A stretch of 64,000 nt of DNA, from positions 838,001 to 902,000 of the forward strand of contig JAPTOF010000007.1 of NCBI GenBank assembly GCA_028554755.1. Direction: 5' to 3'. The translations under genes were made by a program, and so were the position numbers. The DNA is from Cordia subcordata. Its lineage: Eukaryota > Streptophyta > Magnoliopsida > Boraginales > Cordiaceae. This document shows positions 11,321 to 30,482 of the stretch, piece by piece (positions within the stretch are counted from its first letter, which is position 1; the number at the start of each line of letters is the position of its first letter). The notes beneath the pieces are model-generated. The model was given only the letters and a program-made list of their open reading frames with translations. It was not told where the DNA came from and did no database searches.

Positions 11321-12300
11321 GTGTTAATCTCTCTTCTCACCTCAAATCAATTGATGAAAACTCTTCATTCTTTCTATTTTCATCCTTGTTCTTCTCTTAA
11401 ATCATTCATGGAATCTTCAGTAATAGCTAATCTCAAAGACTTGATGCAAAACTGGAATGCATTTACTTCAATTAAACTTGACAGGGCCAATTATACATTT
11501 ATACTGTGTAGAAATCCCAAATCGAAGGTGCTATTAGCTTTTTTTTATCTATGTGAACATGTTGCTAGACTAACGCCTTATCCTCTAAAGCTAATAAGAG
11601 TAGAAAATGGAGAATTTGTTCCTAATATGTAGTATACTGAATGGCACATCATTAATAGGAGACCTAGAACTTGTCTTCTTTCCACTATGACTCCATCAGT
11701 TCATTCTCAAGTCATGTTTCTTCATACATCTGTGGAGTCTGAAATATACTTGAGAAGAGATACAACTTCATGCCAAAAGCTCATTTGCATCAACTAAAGA
11801 ACAAATTGCTAAACATGAACAAAGGCAAGAAGAGAATGCAGTAGTATCTAGATGAAATAAAACTAATCACAAATCAATTAGCTACTGCAATTGATCCTAT
11901 GTTTGATAAAGATCTTTTGTTGCATATCTTTATAGGACTTCCTTCCGAGTATAATCTTTTTAAGGCTGCTATTAGGCATCAAAAATCTCTTGTGTCTATA
12001 TCTAAGTTATCCAATATGCTTTTGGTTGAAGAATTAGATCTTAAGAGCTCTATCTCTCTATCTCTAAATGACTAGTCATCAAGCACTTTACACTCAAGGC
12101 AGAGGTGGAAGAGATAGAAACAATCAACTTAAAGATGGTGGAAGAGTTCAACGGAGAAGAGGATCTTCAAATCCCTTTAGTACCACTACTGCTCCAAGCA
12201 CAGTTCAAGGCTTAAGTACCTCTAATACTACTTCTATTTATTGCCAAGTTTGTGGTAAAAAGAATCAGTTTGCTCTTGATTGCTAGCATAGGTATGATTC
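11321..12300 (+). pseudogene. Gag of the second copia element, broken
   Basis: The open stretch 11321-11632 has the usual copia Gag N-terminal region (NAFTSIKLDRANYTF), and further blocks follow in other frames to 12300. The zinc knuckle near 12240-12282 reads CQVCGKKNQFALDC: the expected His is Gln, so this knuckle would not bind zinc normally. A TAG follows directly at 12284-12286. Confidence 0.75.
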
Positions 12301-12369
12301 AATTAACTATCTTGGCACTAAGACTCAGAAATAGGCTCTTAATACTCAAAGTAGATAAGTAACTGCTCA

Positions 12370-13640
12370 GTCTGATACTTGGATCTTTGACATTGGAGCT
12401 ATTAATCATGTCAGTAGTGATCTATCTACCTTTTCCACCTATAGCCTTTATGAATGAGAGACTTTAATCTCAATTGGCAATGGCCAATCTCTTCAAATTG
12501 CCTACACAAGTTCAGGTACACTCTCCTTTGCTTCTTCTACTCTTCAGTTGCACAATATGCTCTATGTTCCATGAATTAGTCAGAATCTTCTTTCTATTTC
12601 ACAATTAACTAAAGACAATGCTATTATTCTTGTGTTTACTTCCAATGAGGTGTCTCTTCTGGATAGTCAAACACATCAAGTTCTACTCAAGCTCCCTTGT
12701 AAGAATGGGCTCTACACTTTACCATCCATAACTCCTGGTTCCAGAACTCATTCCTGCATTTCCTTTTCTTAAGCCAAGCATCTTCAGCCTTATGGCATCA
12801 GAGACTTGGCCATCCCAATTCTCACGTTGCTTCCTTGTTGTCTTCAATTTTACCTCTACATGATGTACAAAAGTTATAACGTCAATCTTGTACTGTTGCT
12901 AAGATTCGTAGATTGCCTTTTTCTGTATCTAGTTCAAATAATAGAAGTCCTTTTGATTTAATGCATAATGATGTTTGAGGTCCTTCACAGGTTCCTTCTT
13001 TTTTAAATTATAGGTATTATGTACTATATATGGATGATTGTATTAGGTATAGTTGGATATATCCAATAAAAACCAAAGATCAAGTGCATTCTACCTTTGT
13101 TGCTTTTCATTCTTTTGTTCTTACTCAATTTCAAGCCAATATTAAAGTCTTTGGGACAGATAATGGCACAGAGTATATCAATTCCAAACTAAACACATTT
13201 CTCATAGAAAAAGGAATTTTGCATCAAATCTCCTGTGCTTATACTCCCTAACAAAATGGGAGAGCAGAAAGAAGGCATATGTACTTAATTGAAACTGTTT
13301 TAACACTTTTGCATCAAACATCAATGCCATCTGAGTTCTGGTTTGAAGCCTTGGCCACTGCAAATCATTTAATCAATAGATTACCCAAGGCTATTCTCCA
13401 GAAATCCTCCTTTGAATGCTTATTTCAGAAACCACTAGACTATTCATACTTGAAAACCTTTGGCTGCCTTTGTTTTCCCTGGTTCAAACCCTATACTAAA
13501 CATAAATTGCAGCCTAGGTCCAAGCCCTGTATCTTCTTAGAATATTCTGTAACTATAAAAGGCTATAAGTGCTATGATATAGAAACTGAGGTAGTCTATG
13601 TTTCAAGGCATGTCAATTTCTTTTAGTCTATTTTTCCTTT
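12370..13640 (+). pseudogene. Protease and integrase of the second copia element, broken
   Basis: The protease site is visible near 12380-12420 as a WIFDIGA-type motif, which keeps its Asp. The integrase zinc region follows near 12790 (WHQRLGHPN). The catalytic core has a LMHNDV block followed by an in-frame TGA (12976-12978), the open stretch 13030-13251 with VFGTDNGTEY, then a TAA (13249-13251) before QNGRAERRH, and a further open stretch 13279-13626 with the C-terminal FGCLCFPW region. Confidence 0.8.
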
Positions 13641-13899
13641 TGCTAAAAAATTCAATGCTGTATCAATATCATTAAATCCTTTACTTCTTCAATTTGAAGA
13701 ATTAGCACAGTCATTATCCTATTCTATTGCAGAAGACTTAGCTACTATTCATCCTACAAAACACCTTGATACTTCATCTCTTTTCTCCTCATCAACATCT
13801 CCTTCTTAACATTCTCATAAGCCTACTACTTCTGATCCTCCAAATCCCATTGATTCTACACAACAGTTACCATTATCTCATTCTTTCAATCTACTTTCC

Positions 13900-14870
13900 T
13901 CATCTAATCATTTTATGACTATTAGGTCAAAGATTGGCCGTCTTAAACCTAATCCCAAGTACCTTAATAATCTAATTCTTGAACCTCCTACCACTGAACC
14001 AAACTCTTTCAAAGAAGCATCCAAGTATCTACATTTGCAACAAGTCATGTCTAAGGAATATAAGGTCTTACAGTTTTAAAATACATGGTAATTGATTTAT
14101 TTGCCTAAAGGTAGACTCCGTATTGGTTGTAAATGGGTGTACGGGATAAAGATAAATGTAGATGGCACTATTTCTAGATATAAAGCTAGATTAGTAGCCA
14201 AAGAATTCCACCAAATAGAAGGCATAGATTACGCTGAAGCATTTAGTCCTGTGGTTAAAATGCAAACTGTGAGGACTGTACTTTCTTTAGCACTTAACTC
14301 TAGCTAGGGCATGAAGCAGCTTGATGTTTCAAATGCTTTCTTGCATGGTCAACTTGAAGAGAAAGTATATATGCAACAGCCTCTTGGTTTTATCAATGAC
14401 AAGTTTCTTGATCAAGTCTACCTTCTCAAAAAGTCACTCTATAGTCTAAAACAAGCTCCTAGAGCCTAGTACCAGTTACTTGTCAAATTTTTAGCAGTAA
14501 AGCAGATCACTCTTTATTTGTCAAGTATATAACAAGATCTACACTAATTCTTCTTATCTATGTAGATGATTTGATCTCAATAAACTCTTGTGACAAAGCT
14601 ATAGCTACTCTCATTCAACAAATGGCTCAAGCTTCTGCTATAAAAGATTTAGAAAGATTGCCCTATTTCTTAGGCATGGAAGTTCACTACACTGCCTAAG
14701 AATTCATCGTCAATCAACAAAAACATGCCTTTGAATTGATCCAAAAAGTTTTTCTCTCATAATGCAAACCAACTCTTACTTCAATTGTGCCTTCAAACTT
14801 CACTTCAAAGCAATCTACTGATCACCAGCCTTATTCAGAGCCTTTTAAGTATAGAAGCATTATGGGGGTA
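13900..14870 (+). pseudogene. Reverse transcriptase of the second copia element, broken
   Basis: The open stretch 14092-14307 carries [22 protein letters not shown] and [13 protein letters not shown]. After a stop come [11 protein letters not shown] and [11 protein letters not shown], the latter ended by TAG at 14467-14469. The catalytic YVDD codons are still present at 14559-14570, in a different frame from the blocks before them, so at least one indel lies between. Confidence 0.82.
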
Positions 14871-14989
14871 CTACAATACTACCATCACTAGGGCGAACAT
14901 CTAGTTTGTAGTTAATAATGTTTGTCAACATATGCACAATCCCAATAATTTTCATTTCAAAATGCTCAAGAGGCTTTTCAAGTTTATAT

Positions 14990-15470
14990 AGGGAACTTTG
15001 AGTCTGGGCTTGCAGTTTACCAAAGGGAACTTCACTATGACTGCTTATTCTGACTCTAATTGGCTTGCAGATCCACTCACAAGAAGAATAGTAATAGGAG
15101 TCAACATATTTCTAGGGCCTAATCTCATATCATGGTCTTCTAAAAGACAATCAGTTGTCTCCAGAAGCTCTACAAAAGTAAAGTATAGAAGCCTTGCAAC
15201 TACTACAGTTGAAATAAAATGGATATCTTATATTCTTCATGATCTGTATATTTCATCTTCTACTCCAACTCCGTGGTATGATAACCAATTCGCCATACCA
15301 CTAGCATCCAATCCAATTCAGCATCAAAGAACTAAGCACATTGACATGGACTGCCACTTTGTAAGGAAGTAAATCCTAGCAAAAAATCTCATCATCAGAT
15401 ACATTCCTATAACAGCTCAAGTTATAGATGTCTTCACTAAGGCTCTGCCCATCTCTGTCTATCAAACACT
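14990..15470 (+). pseudogene. RNase H of the second copia element
   Basis: The open stretch 14998-15372 carries AYSDSNWLADPLTRR, the usual SWSSKRQSVVSRSSTK block, and NPIQHQRTKHIDMDCHFVR. A TAA at 15370-15372 cuts it, but the same frame continues with a VIDVFTKALP block, the typical copia RNase H end, up to about 15470. Confidence 0.8.
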
Positions 15471-15518
15471 CACTAGCAAGCTTCCCTTAGGCTACCTCAA
15501 CCTCAGCTTGAAGGAGGC

Positions 15519-15996
15519 TGATAAGCAAGAGAAGTCGAGAGATAGAGCAAGAGTGAGCTTAGCTATTAAACTTCTAGAAGAAGTGTTAGCTGGCAATAAT
15601 AGCATGGAGCACAAGAAATAAGTTAGGGCTCATTTGGATTGACTTTTTTCAAAAGTATTTTTTAATAACTTTTGAAAAATAGCTGTTTTTGAGAAGCTGA
15701 AAATTCTAGCTTCTACAAAAAACTGTATTTGAGCTTTTTGCAGAGTTTTAGCTTTTTTGGAAACCAAATCAAATAGTTATTACAAATTTAATATAACTTT
15801 TTTAGAAAAAAAAGAAGTAATTTTTCTTTAAAAAAAGCCAAATCCAAACAGGCCTTTAGTAATGCCTAACTAAGTAAGTAGTGGAACTGAGCTTTGAACA
15901 CATACTTAGCTACACACACACACATGTATCAACTGCTGTAAAGGAGATGATGAATAGTAAGAATGTTTCTACTTTTCTCTCAAGATACTTTCTGGT
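15519..15996 (+). repeat. Right (3') LTR of the second copia element, split by a MITE
   Basis: It starts TGATAAGCAAGAGAAGTC like the left LTR and ends near CAAGATACTTTCTGGTA. Removing 15626-15858 (the MITE plus one TTA) restores co-linearity with the left LTR, so the MITE arrived after the retrotransposon. Confidence 0.82.
15626..15855. mobile_element. Family A Tourist-like MITE, copy 1 (230 bp)
   Basis: It starts GGGCTCATTTGGATTGAC and ends with the inverted counterpart TCCAAACAGGCCT. It is flanked by TTA at 15623-15625 and 15856-15858. The left LTR has the uninterrupted target, which confirms the boundaries. A 3-bp TTA duplication fits the PIF/Harbinger superfamily (Tourist MITEs). Confidence 0.85.
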
Positions 15997-15999
15997 AGT

Positions 16000-17263
16000 A
16001 GATATGAGTTGAGTCAAAATCTAAACACGCTTCCATATAACTAAATTGCTAAATAAGAATGTCAGTGGTTAAGATTTAAATCAAAAATCAATTGGTCTTT
16101 GGTTCATACGGTCGATAATAAAAATCAATAGAGTATTATTAGGTTTTGGTTTTGTTAAAAAACTTTATTCTTAATTTATTAATAGATGTGAGTGTGAGAG
16201 GGGGAAAGGGTGTGTGAATGTGTGTTTTATATATTTAAATAAATAGAAGAATATGCAAAGCTAATATAGTTACAAAAAAAAAAAAAGAAAAAGAAATTTA
16301 ACCCCCTTCACACACACAAATGCGTAGAGTAAAGAGGAAAAAACGTGCGGACCTCAAATGCGTTTACAAATATAAGCTGACACAGCGGAAACACGGGTGA
16401 AAAAAAAAAGACTTCTCAGGAAAAAAAAGAGAGAGAAAGAAACGGAGAAGAAAACAAAAGAAAAAAAAAAGAAACACATCCACAAAAAGTAAAAAAGAAA
16501 AACAAAAAGAAAAAACACAAAAGATAGATAGATTAGATATTTTTGTCTCCCACATCGCGTCCTCTTCCTCGGATCGGTTCTAGGGCTTGTTCCACTCCAT
16601 TGTAATTCGCCCTTCTCTCTCTCTCTCTATTTATCTCTCTCTATAAGTATATATTATACTATATTATATGCGACATTTGAGATGCATTATTTGTACCCAT
16701 TTTTCTGCTTAAGAATATCTATTCTTTTTTTGTACGTTTTGTACTGTAATATTGTATCTGTAGTTCACCATTTTGTTTCTTATCTATTTGGTTTTCACAG
16801 GAGGACCACTTTTTTCAGTTTTTTGTTTATCTTTTTTTTTTTTAAAAAAAATATGTTGATTTTGCCCCTTTTAGGGCATATTACTTTTCTTATGGATAAT
16901 GCATATGGTTTACGGGATATATATTTTTGTGTGTGTAATGTGTGTATATATTGGTGGTATATGTGGGTGTGTATGGAAAGCTGTGGAAAATGTTTTGACT
17001 AATGCATTTAGTATTTGCATTGTTGTGAATGTGTGATCAGGATTTTGATACGAGACTCAGAAGAAATTTCTGAATTTGTGGAATGTTTTCTCTCTGGACA
17101 AGATTTGACAGCGGTAAAAGATTGGAATTTTGATTTAAATTCTGGGTGTTGAATTGGAAATTGAGGCTTTTCGAGGAATTGGTTATTGGAAAGTGGTCCT
17201 TTCGAGGCTAGGCATTTTTGTTTTCTCTTGGAAAGAAAAGGGTAAATTTCGGGTGTTTTGACT
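16000..17263 (+). promoter_or_regulatory. Upstream region and probable 5' UTR of the DEAD-box helicase gene
   Basis: It contains a purine-rich stretch (about 16275-16530), then a CT-rich leader-like segment (16560-16640) with a (CT)n microsatellite at about 16613-16628, and a TATA-rich segment at 16641-16668. Candidate 3' splice sites at 16800/16801 (TTTTCACAG) and 17040/17041 suggest an intron in the 5' UTR, but I cannot fix its donor. Short open frames here look like chance. Confidence 0.4.
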
Positions 17264-24184
<6,921 letters not shown>

Positions 24185-24790
24185 TTACTTAAATTGCTAT
24201 ATCCTCGTGTAGTCTATATCAACAGTAGCAGAGGTCTCACTTATAGGGGTAACCATTTGGCTTTTGTTTGCCCTCATTATGTTCTTTTTCTCTATCCAGT
24301 ATCGAAGCCCTTAAGTTGTACACAAGTTTTTCAAACTTATGGATTGGTGGGGGGTGTTTGTGGTGCGGGTGCCGTAAGGATCGGGTGGCGAGTAACTCAA
24401 CTAACGGATTAGGATTCTTTCCTTTGCTCCGTTCCCCCTTCTGTTCTTCTCTGACTGATCTTTGCTGGATGATGGATCTTGCACTCGGCGGCACGCAAAC
24501 GACGGGGGGATGCTCTGTTAGACAGTTATTACTGCCGGCAGTGTATTTACGCGTTCTCGTAGGGATACGTTTTCCAGCCAAATTTAGTTAGTTGATTTCT
24601 TCTGCAGAGCTGTATCAGCCAATATCTTGGGTGGTCAGCTTTTCTCAGCGTTGTAATATTCTCAATTTTAGTTCCAATTTCTCCTGTGTATCACGCACCC
24701 CTGTACAATTTTTTCCTTCTGTTTTGAAGCTAAGTACTTTGTATGATAGCATTTTCTTTGAGTAGATGAAGAGATCTCTTTGCTAGCTCT
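24185..24790 (+). other. 3' UTR region of the helicase gene
   Basis: Following the TGA, this segment is less AT-rich than the intergenic DNA and lies next to the SAWD terminus. Open frames across it on both strands are not conserved-looking. I see no perfect AATAAA with confidence. Confidence 0.5.
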
Positions 24791-25381
24791 AAAAATCAAG
24801 TTTAATTCACTGTAGTATCTAGTTTATAGAGAAAATACTAGAAGGATTCTTTACTTTTTTGTTGCCGCGACATGTTGGTTTCACTGAAATGTAAAGAATG
24901 TCACTAATTCTACTATCATCTTGCTTCTAATGCCAACACCATTCTGACAGTTGTGCGTGCACTTAACCTACATTAGCAACATCGGCGTGTGTCCAATGTA
25001 AGTGACCAATTGTTTTAGTTAGAACGAAGGCGTACTCTAGACATAGCTTTCTAATTTGAAATCCTAGCTATTACTTGCTAACCTCCTGATCCTTTTGACA
25101 ACTGCTCAGCTTTCTAGTGCTTTTATTAAGGTGAAGTTGCTATCATGGAAAGACCAGTAGCAATGGTTGACTTAGAAATGAAAAGTTGAAAGTCTTGCAA
25201 AAGAAGTAAAAGAATTGGTAAATGCCCCAATCTATTCTTCAAGTTAGAAGGGAAATCTTTTATCTACCACATCCCATCCCGCTTTGGGAAGTCATTTAGA
25301 TTGGCCAAGCCTTTCTTTGGTCGCTTTAGCATGCTTTCTATCCGTTTAGGACAAGGGTGATTCTTGAGAAAGTTCAAAATA

Positions 25382-25560
25382 AACATTTTAGTCCTTAAAA
25401 TTTGTGAACAAGGACGTTATTAGCTGACCAACTATTTTTCTATGTGGCATGCCCATGTTTTTTAAAAAATTTTGGTAATCAATATTAAATTTATGAAAAA
25501 TGGGAACCGTTGTCTAACTAATGGTATTCAATTTTACGAACTTCAGGACTAAAACGTTCA
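25382..25560. repeat. Short inverted-repeat element, possible MITE
   Basis: The left end AACATTTTAGTCCTTAAAATT and the right end, read in reverse complement as AACGTTTTAGTCCTGAAG, match over about 14 bases. The element is about 180 bp. A target duplication is not clear. Confidence 0.45.
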
Positions 25561-26421
25561 TCTTAAAATGCAAATAACCAAAATGTTACAATCATGAAAA
25601 TGAAGGATCTTTAATAGCCCTAGCTTATATATCACCATCTTCCATTGAAGCTGGACCCATTGAGTCTTGAGGTGTCAAAAATGTGTTTTATATATTAACT
25701 AAATTTTTCTATATAGTAAGAATCTTCATTAAAAACGGTGAAACATAACTGAGGTGATCGTATATAATAATGCTCAACAAATTAAATTAAGGTGGGGCAA
25801 TAATTGTACCAGTTGCCAACAAATTTGGAATAATAAGGTGTGATAACCAAATAGATTGAATGTCGTTCTCACACTAATAATTTCTAAGAGGGCATAGAAA
25901 CACTGGTGGGGGTGGAGAGATTTAAAGTGACCTGTAAATGAGATATGATAGTGACCAAAGGACATAGTAGATATAAGCAACACTTAAGTCTATATTTATA
26001 TCTAAGCTAGAACCACTTCTCCACCAATGGAGGCCAGAAATGTATTTTTAAGGAGAAAGAAGAAGAAAAGAAAAAGGAAAACGAAGCTAAGTTGGCCATA
26101 TCCAGTCTGAAAATGGCTCATATAACTTGATTACAATTATATAAATAATAATTTTCAAATATTATCCCACTCATAAAGACGTTTATTTATCAAGAATTCT
26201 GTAGACAAGGAGGAATTTAGGCAACTTTGAATAGGCAACCCTTATCTCGGATATTAAGTTCTTGATTTGGTTATACCATGTCTAACGTTTTAGTTAAGAG
26301 GCAGATTTTGTAGACAATAAGGAAATTGGGCAACTTCAAGAGGCAACTTTTACCTTAGATTTCAAGTCTTGATTTGTTTATACTATATGTCCCACATTTT
26401 AATTAGGAGCTTTGTGACTTA

Positions 26422-26692
26422 TAGTGTGTTTGGAATGATCTTATTTTAAGATACTTATCCTATTGAAATTTGAAGATATTTTATAAGATTTAAGATATTT
26501 TATCATATGCACTATGCATGGTATAGTTGTAAAAAATAAGATAGGAAGGATTGCTTATTTCTTATAAGATAAAAAGTATGATTTTGTTTTAAATTTTCAT
26601 AGGATGCATAATAAGATTTCTTAAATCTTATAAGATATACCCTCATTTCAATAGAATAAGTATCTTAAAATAAGATTATAACAAACAGAGCA
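26422..26692. mobile_element. Family B MITE, copy 2 (271 bp)
   Basis: It starts TAGTGTGTTTGGAATGATC and ends ACAAACAGAGCA, flanked by TTA at 26419-26421 and 26693-26695. It aligns along its whole length with 22693-22963. Confidence 0.85.
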
Positions 26693-27499
26693 TTAATGTA
26701 GTTGGCTGACCAATTATTCCTAGTTGACTCCATTAATTTTCCTCTCATTTCTCTTTGTGGATTAGGATTCTTTCCTTTTCTCCCTCTTTCTTTTTGTTTT
26801 TCTGCCCTTTTTTGTGCATCTTAAACTTTCACTTTATGAAAAGAATGAATGAGATACAAAAATACCAAATCTAAATACCTTTGCACTTCATTTTAAAAAT
26901 GATGAATAAAGAAAAAGGAGAAGGATTCAAATCCCATATTTACAGGAGAAAGAAAATCAATAATAATATATAATAGAGAGCGCAAGTGTTTTTACTAACA
27001 ATATGATACGAAAAACTAATAATTCAAAGGAGGGACGTGTTATTCCACAAAACAAGATTATGAAGGAAGTAGACAAATTGGAAAAACTAGTCGCATGGTC
27101 TTCATAGTCCAAGTGATAAGGTTTTGATTGGATGAAGCATATCCAAAATATCAAATCTAACCAAAGGCTGGGTATGCTTATCAAAGTTGTGTGAATATTA
27201 GTCAATGGACGCTCGTGGTTTGATTTGGTTAGATAACGACTTGTGATGAGTTTTAATTTATATTCTTTCATTACGACAGCATGAATTAGATTGTATAATT
27301 ATACTATGAAATCATAATTTGGGATAAATTTAACTTGATCACATTTAACGTAAGTTCCCTGGCACGAGCAAGGAGAAAGAGAGAGAACTTAAATTTTGCT
27401 CTTCACATGCATTCAAGGCACAAATTTGCTAGACCTACTTTATAGCATCATATTCCCACACGATCTCCATAAGTATTAATTTGGTTCTCCATCTATTCA

Positions 27500-28143
27500 G
27501 AGGGTGTTTAGCTTTGCTTATAAGTACGTCAAATTAATTTATAAGTAGAAGAAGAAAAATTATATGTTTGGTAAAAGTTACTTATAAGCAAGTTTTGCCT
27601 ACTTATAAACTGGTGCAAGAAAAATATTGTCCCTTAACTTTTTTTAGCTGCTTATAAGTAAGGTGATTTGGCCAAATAAAAGAACAACTCTACCCTTTAA
27701 CAAAAGAAAAGCAACATTCCCCTACTTAAGTGACAGTCAATTTTTAGTCATTTTAACAAGCAACATTACTTATAAGTACATATTTGCCAAATATGTCAAC
27801 AATTTATAAGCACATTTTATCCAAACGCTTTTATATCTATTTGTCATTTACTTATAAGCAAGCATCAATTACTTATAAGCAATTTAGGGCTCGTTTGGAT
27901 TGGCTTTTTTCAAAAGCGTTTTTTTTAACAGCTTTTAAAAAATAGTTTTTTTTATACTGAAAATTATATCTTCTAAAAAAAGCTAAATTTGAGTTTTTTT
28001 TCATATTTTAATTTTTTTGGAAGCCAAATCAAATAGTTATTACAAATTTAATATAACTTTTTTTAGGAAAAAAATATTTTTTCCTTAAAAAAAAAAAAAT
28101 CAATCCAAATAGGCCCTTAAACAAAGCAAGGCCAAATAGCTTC
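27500..28143. mobile_element. Family C MITE, copy 1, with a nested family A MITE
   Basis: The left end GAGGGTGTTTAGCTTTGC and the right end GGCCAAATAGCTTC are related to the ends of the element at 63016-63394. The interior has about nine TTATAAG-type palindromic segments. A family A MITE (27887-28116) splits it. I do not see a clean target duplication for the outer element, so its edges are approximate. Confidence 0.6.
27887..28116. mobile_element. Family A Tourist-like MITE, copy 2 (230 bp)
   Basis: It starts GGGCTCGTTTGGATTGGC, ends ATCCAAATAGGCCC, and is flanked by TTA at 27884-27886 and 28117-28119. It has the same length as copy 1 at 15626-15855. Confidence 0.88.
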
Positions 28144-28769
28144 TTGGTTAACACAACTACTACCCATCAAACTACTTTGAACACTTCAACAACTTATTTG
28201 AAATACCGTGAACGTGAAATATAACTCTTAATTAAAACATAGATAACTATTTTGAAAATTCGCGTAGACATTATATATGTATTAACTAGTAATGATATAT
28301 ATTTCGCGATAAACTCGAAACCATCTTACATCTCCTAATGAGACAGAAATGTTAAACCATCAGCAAGGGACAGAAGATGTAAACAACCCAAAGATATGGT
28401 AAAAAGAAAGGTGACAAATAGAACTTAAAGATCAATGCTTCTATATTTATCCGGTCAAAGCAGTCCTTGGCAATAATATTTATCTAAACTTGTCTGATGG
28501 GTGGACTCATTTTATAATGATATGATATTACAAATGACATTGAAAGATTATAAGTTATTAATACTAAAATGAAAATCATTAGGTTCTATACTTATATCGT
28601 CATGATTAATCTCATGATCCATTTTTTTTCTTTTTTTTAATATCTCATCTCCAACTCAATTCTCGCCCCTAATTAGATTTGGACTCAAGTTATCGATATA
28701 TATGATGTCTTCATCGCGGAAGTAGGTTTCAATCATAATTAGCATACATGCAGAAATTGTAAGCCTTCA

Positions 28770-28970
28770 GAGATTGTTTGGATTAAATTTTTTTTATACA
28801 AAAGTACTTTTTTCTTGAAAAATATTTTTTTTGTAATAAATATTTAAATTAAATTTTAAAAAAAATTAAAACTCTTATAAAAGTCAATTTCAACTTTTTC
28901 CAAAAGCCAACATTTTAACTTTTTAAAGAAAGTACTGTTTTCAAGAATAATAAAAAAGAATAAACACTTT
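28770..28970. mobile_element. Degraded family A MITE-like sequence
   Basis: It starts AGATTGTTTGGATTAAATTT and has the family's AAGTACTTTTT, TTTTCCAAAAGCC and AAGTACTG-like interior blocks, but the right terminus is worn. The edges are approximate. Confidence 0.45.
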
Positions 28971-30448
28971 GAAAACCCCAACCACACAAAATTAACGGAA
29001 AAAGAAAACGACATATATAGAGACCAATAAATGCGAAGGAAAAACAACTTGGCAGGGAAATTTCAAAGGAAAATCGAAGGGACGAAGAAATAATTATTGC
29101 ATGAGTGAACACAAAGATAGTCATTATTTCATTTTCGTGACCTAATTTTTTCTTGTTTTGTGGTTTAAATCTAATGGTTTTAATAAACAATCATTTGACT
29201 AATAATATGGCCAACATCATTTAGTTGGTGTGCGTTGGCCCCATCGTAATGCTTAATGAGGCCTTTTCATGAGTTGGTGAACTCTTTTACATTTTATCGT
29301 GGTCATTCACAACGAGCACATTCTTTTGTGTTTTGATATATAAAATTTACTTTTTTTTTGTTACATTTCCACTCTTATAGGATTGAACCCAGTTGTAAGG
29401 TTGCGGGTGAGATAATATCAGTTATTTGAACTATTTTTTAATTCCTATATAAATTTTACATACTTGTAAGGCTTATGCATCATTTAAAATTTTTAATATA
29501 AGGTCTCAAATTTATGAAAAAAATGACATTTTAGGCAATATTAATTCTCAATGTTAGTTTTGTACTGATCTGACATTTTTTTTCTACTTTTAAACCTTAT
29601 AAGGCAATTTTTCTCTCACCTCTTGCTGACTTTTCCTACATGGCATTGCTAATTCTTACATGTCATGTACATACAAACATAACAATTTTAAGCTATATGA
29701 TGTATATTTGTGCATGTATATAATTTTGACCTTTTTAGGCTTTGGAAGAATTTGATGTGTGTGTATATATATATAATTCCAAACTATATGCTGGATATAT
29801 TTAATTATATCCCTCATATTGACAGGTAAAGGAAAAAAATTGAGACTGCATTTGACTTAGGCTTTTATGAGAAACAAAAACTAGTTTTTTGAGGTAGTGA
29901 TTAACTAATATTTTTTTGCAAACTCGTAATTTCTCTTTTCTTTAATTGTTTGTATAATATTCTTCGTAAGTTTTTCTTTTTGGGTTTTAAGGAAAATCCC
30001 GCTTGCAGAGTCTAATTAATAAATCTATCAATAAGGCTTAATCACCAATTAATAAACTTTAGACGTGAGTGACACATCCTTTATACCAGACACTAGGTAA
30101 ATTGAACATACTCAACCAAGGGTAGGACATTAAAATTGAACTTATGTCATGGGATGTATTCGACCTCATCTTTTACCATTAAAACATCCCTAAGAACCTA
30201 TAAACCCTTTCGTTTATAATTGTATAACGATTTTCTATCTTATAAATGGAGCACGTGCATACAAATTTCTTTATTGGTTTAACTAAATTTTATTTAAGTT
30301 TCTTTTTTTTTTTTTCTTTGTTATATTGTCTCTGGCATTTATTCCATAGTAATTTTTATAACATTTCAAATAATTTTATAATTTAGAATTATTGAGATCT
30401 TGTAGCAGGCATGACAAACAATGCATAGCACTCAACCTCCCCCCTCCC

Positions 30449-30482
30449 TCTCTCTCTCTCTCACACACAGACACACACACAC
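30449..30482. repeat. (CT)n-(CA)n microsatellite
   Basis: A CTCTCTCT run followed by CACACA, about 650 bp upstream of the F-box/kelch start. Confidence 0.9.

Larger units (their letters stand above)
10897..15996 (+). mobile_element. Second Ty1/copia LTR retrotransposon, heavily decayed
   Basis: A plus-strand copia element with LTRs at 10897-11144 and 15519-15996 (the right copy is enlarged by a MITE). A primer-binding-like sequence follows the left LTR, and a short purine tract (GAAGGAGGC) precedes the right one. Gag, protease, integrase, reverse transcriptase and RNase H are recognisable in order but interrupted by many stops. Several stops replace expected Trp or Gln codons, for example TAG at 12284-12286, TGA at 12976-12978, TAA at 13249-13251 and TAG at 14467-14469. 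I could not see a target duplication, so the outer edges are good to a few bases only. Confidence 0.88.

Noticed and set aside
24237..24591. Overlapping frames on both strands after the helicase stop
   Set aside because: They lie in the 3' UTR region, show no conserved features, and arise in less AT-rich sequence where stops are rarer.
29383..29430. Possible tRNA-like text
   Set aside because: A short ATTGAACCC-like match resembles a T-arm, but no matching acceptor or anticodon stem could be found.
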